A DNA stretch of 64,000 nt from the NCBI RefSeq assembly GCF_900457465.1, contig NZ_UAUU01000004.1:25364-89363 (forward strand), written 5' to 3'. This document shows, in pieces, positions 61,785 through 64,000 of the stretch. Within the stretch, counting starts at the first letter, position 1, and each line of letters begins with the position of its first letter. Origin of the DNA: Sphingobacterium multivorum (GTDB taxonomy: Bacteria; Bacteroidota; Bacteroidia; Sphingobacteriales; Sphingobacteriaceae). The position numbers and the translations under genes are program-made. The notes under the pieces are model-generated. The model searched no databases, was not told the DNA's origin, and worked only from the letters and a program-made list of their open reading frames with translations.

Positions 61785-61897
61785 TTTGTTCAGTGCTTGT
61801 TCAGTGATTGTTCAGTGCTCGTTCAGTGATGACTCAGTGTGGACTGTATAATTAATGAATGATAACTGTCTAAATAGTGACTAAAAATTGTTATGAG
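61785..61897. repeat. Dispersed repeat, copy 2: five tandem 11-bp units plus conserved tail
   Basis: The units are TTTGTTCAGTG, CTTGTTCAGTG, ATTGTTCAGTG, CTCGTTCAGTG, ATGACTCAGTG (61785-61839). Units 4 and 5 are identical to those of copy 1, and the number of units is the same. The 58-nt tail (61840-61897) aligns gaplessly to copy 1 with the common block ACTGTCTAAA and a shared AAAATTGT. It lies between the divergent three-gene operon and the prs-nadV unit, about 215 bp from the latter's promoter. Confidence 0.7.
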
Positions 61898-62054
61898 ATA
61901 CGACTTGGTATAGGTATGCTTGGTTTAATATAGGTGAATCAGGAGATCAGCTTTAGGACCAATAGTTAGAAATGGGGGATGAATTTTAAGTAAACTAACT
62001 TTCTCTAAATTATTTGATTGATTGATAGTGTTTTATGGTGTTTTTGTGATTTTA

Positions 62055-62127
62055 TGAGTAAAAAGTACTCAATATATTTTGCGCGCTTAAATTTAATCCT
62101 CATATTTGTTGAGTAAAAAATACTCAA
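62055..62127 (+). promoter_or_regulatory. Promoter with twin palindromic operators before prs-nadV
   Basis: Site A is TGAGTA-N5-TACTCA (62055-62071); site B is TTGAGTA-N5-TACTCAA (62109-62127). Their centres are 55 bp apart, about five helical turns. Between them lies a promoter: TTTT (62077-62080), 20 nt, CATATTTG (62101-62108). Site B starts right after the -7 box, over the transcription start, and site A lies just upstream of the -33 box, a layout typical of repression. An NrtR-type NAD regulator is the first candidate. Confidence 0.7.
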
Positions 62128-62151
62128 TAGTACAAAGTAAAATTAAAAGCT

Positions 62152-62964
62152 ATGATCGTATTAAATAAGCAACAGGTAGTCACAGAACAATTTCCAAATG
62201 GGGAAACAAAAGTGAAAGATTTTGATCAGTTGATCTTAAAAGACAACCTTGTCGAATTTACATATCAAGAAGATGGAGACTTAATCCGCTTGCTTTTTGT
62301 CAAGAAGCGGTTGGATGAAACCGAAGCTGAAACTTGTCGGTTATTGATCCGTTATATGCCCTATAGCCGTATGGATCGCAAAATAGAAGGTGATTTATTC
62401 ACATTGAACTATGTGGCGGAGTTTATCAACAGTTTGCAATTTGACAAGGTACTTGTTGTCGAACCCCATTCCAATGTTACCCTGGAACTTTTAGCAAACA
62501 GTATAGCGATTTATCCTGCTTTAGACTGGTTGCCACAGCTGATGGAAAAGCTTGATTTTTCGGACAATGATCGGATTGTTTTCCCGGATAAAGGAGCGGC
62601 GGCACGTTACATCAACAGCGGCTATGAAAATAGCTGTGTTTTTGAGAAAAAGCGAAATCCACAAACAGGCCGGATCGAAGGGATGGAACTTAAGGCTGGA
62701 GATATTCCGCTCGGCGCAAAATTTATTATTGTCGATGACCTCTGTTCTGCAGGTGGCACATTTCTTTGGGCCGGGAAAATATTGAAAGAAATGGGAGCCA
62801 GTGCAGTTTATCTTTTGGTCACACATTGTGAAGCCCGAATTTTTAAAGGGACCCTGTTGGATGATGATTCACCAATAACCAGTGTCTTTACCACCAATTC
62901 CATGATGGATACCGAGCACTCAAAAATAAATTATATCAACTTAACGACTGAAAGCTATGTTTAA
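62152..62964 (+). CDS. Ribose-phosphate pyrophosphokinase-like protein
   Basis: A 270-residue cytoplasmic protein of the PRPP synthetase family, shorter than the usual 310 or so. Family features are the early FPNGETKVK, RLLIRYMPYSRMDRKIEGD (ATP-binding RYxPYxRxDR), VLVVEPHSNVTLELL, and the PRPP loop FIIVDDLCSAGGTFL. It would make 5-phosphoribosyl-1-diphosphate, the second substrate of the nadV product encoded immediately downstream (8-bp overlap). Pairing of a divergent prs with nadV is known from NAD salvage cassettes in bacteria and phages. A housekeeping prs is expected elsewhere in the genome. Confidence 0.87.
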   Translation: MIVLNKQQVVTEQFPNGETKVKDFDQLILKDNLVEFTYQEDGDLIRLLFVKKRLDETEAETCRLLIRYMPYSRMDRKIEGDLFTLNYVAEFINSLQFDKVLVVEPHSNVTLELLANSIAIYPALDWLPQLMEKLDFSDNDRIVFPDKGAAARYINSGYENSCVFEKKRNPQTGRIEGMELKAGDIPLGAKFIIVDDLCSAGGTFLWAGKILKEMGASAVYLLVTHCEARIFKGTLLDDDSPITSVFTTNSMMDTEHSKINYINLTTESYV

Positions 62965-64000
62965 ATCAATGAGCAAGAATCCAATACTTTGGACAGATGG
63001 TTATAAATTGTGTCATAAGGATCAATATCCAACACATACGGAATGGGTTTATGAGACTTGGACGCCACGCATGTCTCGCATAGAAGGTATTAGTCATGTT
63101 GTATTTTTTGGATTACAGGGAGCCTTGGCCGAAATCACCAATTCATTTGATGCAAACTTTTTTGCTCAACCGGAAGAAGAGGTCGTGGCGGCTTACGAAG
63201 AGGCAATTGCAACTGTTTTTGAAAATACAAACGCGAAGTTTGCGGCGACGCATGATTCGAAACATATTCGCGACTTACATCGGCTGGGGTATCTTCCAAT
63301 CAAGGTAAATGCGTTGCAGGAAGGAAGCTTGGTTCCTGTCGGCGTACCAATGTTTACGATTGAAAATACACATCCCGATTTTTTCTGGCTTCCGGGTTAC
63401 CTGGAAACACAATTATCGGCTTTTATCTGGTCACCGATGACTGCAGCGACAATCGCAGATCGCTATAAAAGGTTATTGACGGGGTTTGCCGAGAGAACGG
63501 GCGACGTCAATAAAGTCTTTACGCAGGCCGGAGATTTTTCCATGCGTGGTATGGGTTCTCCTGAAACGGCTTATCGTACGGCTGGGGGACATCTGTTGAG
63601 CTTCGGTGTCTCTGCTACATTGTCTGTTCGGGAGTATCTGAAATCCTACTATCATGCAAAAAGTGATGTAATGATGTACACCCCATCGACGGAGCACAGT
63701 GTAATGTGTTCGTACGGAGAGGACGAGGTAGAAGCATTTCGACATTTAATCACAACGGTGTATCCAAGTGGAAATATCTCCATCGTATCGGATACCTACG
63801 ACCTCTGGAATGTAGTTGACAATGTATTGCCGCAATTGAAAGATCTTATTATGGCTAGGGAGGGGAAGGTTGTTATTCGTCCCGATAGTGGCGATCCTGT
63901 GAAGATTATCTGTGGCGATGCTGCATCTGATCGCAGTACTGTGCAGAAAGGTATCGTCGAACGTTTGTTTGAACTTTTTGGTGGTACGACCAACAGCAAA
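62957..64000 (+). CDS. nadV: Nicotinamide phosphoribosyltransferase, 5' portion (runs off window)
   Basis: The first 348 codons of a protein usually of about 460-490 residues. It converts nicotinamide and PRPP to NMN for NAD salvage. Visible are NPILWTDGYKLCHKDQYPTH at the N-terminus, VVFFGLQGALAEI, the core QAGDFSMRGMGSPETAYRTA, TPSTEHSVMCSYGEDE with the catalytic His, SIVSDTYDLWNVVDNVLP and VVIRPDSGDPVKI, which match nicotinamide rather than nicotinate enzymes. The start at 62957 overlaps the prs-like stop by 8 bp; a second ATG four codons later is possible. Both genes should share the operator-bearing promoter. Confidence 0.9.
   Translation, partial: MFKSMSKNPILWTDGYKLCHKDQYPTHTEWVYETWTPRMSRIEGISHVVFFGLQGALAEITNSFDANFFAQPEEEVVAAYEEAIATVFENTNAKFAATHDSKHIRDLHRLGYLPIKVNALQEGSLVPVGVPMFTIENTHPDFFWLPGYLETQLSAFIWSPMTAATIADRYKRLLTGFAERTGDVNKVFTQAGDFSMRGMGSPETAYRTAGGHLLSFGVSATLSVREYLKSYYHAKSDVMMYTPSTEHSVMCSYGEDEVEAFRHLITTVYPSGNISIVSDTYDLWNVVDNVLPQLKDLIMAREGKVVIRPDSGDPVKIICGDAASDRSTVQKGIVERLFELFGGTTNSK

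Noticed and set aside
1..64000. tRNA, rRNA, insertion sequences, integrases and defence islands
   Set aside because: Reading the intergenic regions and protein set showed no tRNA-like clover leaf, rRNA segment, transposase, integrase, restriction or other defence gene.

Overview
The window looks like chromosomal DNA of a Bacteroidota bacterium, most probably Sphingobacteriaceae (Sphingobacterium-like). The evidence is three SusC/SusD pairs, Bacteroidota promoter boxes (TTG/TTT, 20 bp, TAnnTTTG), A-rich leaders instead of Shine-Dalgarno sites, a DUF2480 gene, propeller-type sensor/regulators and a hybrid two-component system. The genus is inferred from protein style only. I see no rRNA, tRNA, CRISPR array, insertion sequence or prophage.

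Layout. 1-3.8 kb: three minus-strand peptidases (M1 start, DPP-IV-like S9, Xaa-Pro aminopeptidase). 4.3-5.2 kb: an AraC regulator. 5.2-5.8 kb: an intergenic region with an 11-bp tandem array and a predicted small RNA. 5.8-7.7 kb: a TetR regulator and a FabF-like ketosynthase with matching operators. 7.8-10.3 kb: a decayed SufR-like Fe-S regulator, divergent from a superoxide dismutase / DUF2480 / flavodoxin-fold reductase operon with an operator on its promoter. 10.6-16.9 kb: a histidine kinase/LuxR pair, cydAB and a dihaem cytochrome c.

17-55 kb is glycan-foraging DNA. PUL 1 (17.3-23.5 kb, plus) is SusC, SusD and a sulfatase. PUL 2 (23.6-35.2 kb, minus) is a SusR-like regulator, SusC, SusD, a GH144-like and a GH3 enzyme, a set expected for beta-1,2-glucan. 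PUL 3 (35.5-55 kb, plus) is SusC, SusD, GH29, GH2, a frameshifted GH95, an alginate-lyase-family protein, a GH88/beta-helix fusion and a hybrid two-component regulator; it suggests an acidic, fucose- or L-galactose-capped heteropolysaccharide.

55-64 kb: a second, nearly identical copy of the predicted small RNA, an MFS exporter, a deletion scar joining the ends of an AraC regulator and a sodium-solute symporter, an M20 amidohydrolase with a Gfo/Idh-type protein, an unexplained three-gene minus-strand operon (helical acidic protein, exported ankyrin-like protein, YiiX-like hydrolase), a second 11-bp array, and a PRPP-synthetase-like gene with nadV behind twin operators.

The observations most worth following are the two 68-nt small RNA copies (67/68 identical, each with promoter and terminator), the two dispersed arrays of exactly five 11-bp units, and the broken SufR-like gene beside an apparently intact target operator. 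Several genes carry single-base losses in short homopolymers. Their clustering in one regulator favours real decay, but sequencing error cannot be excluded from the sequence alone.
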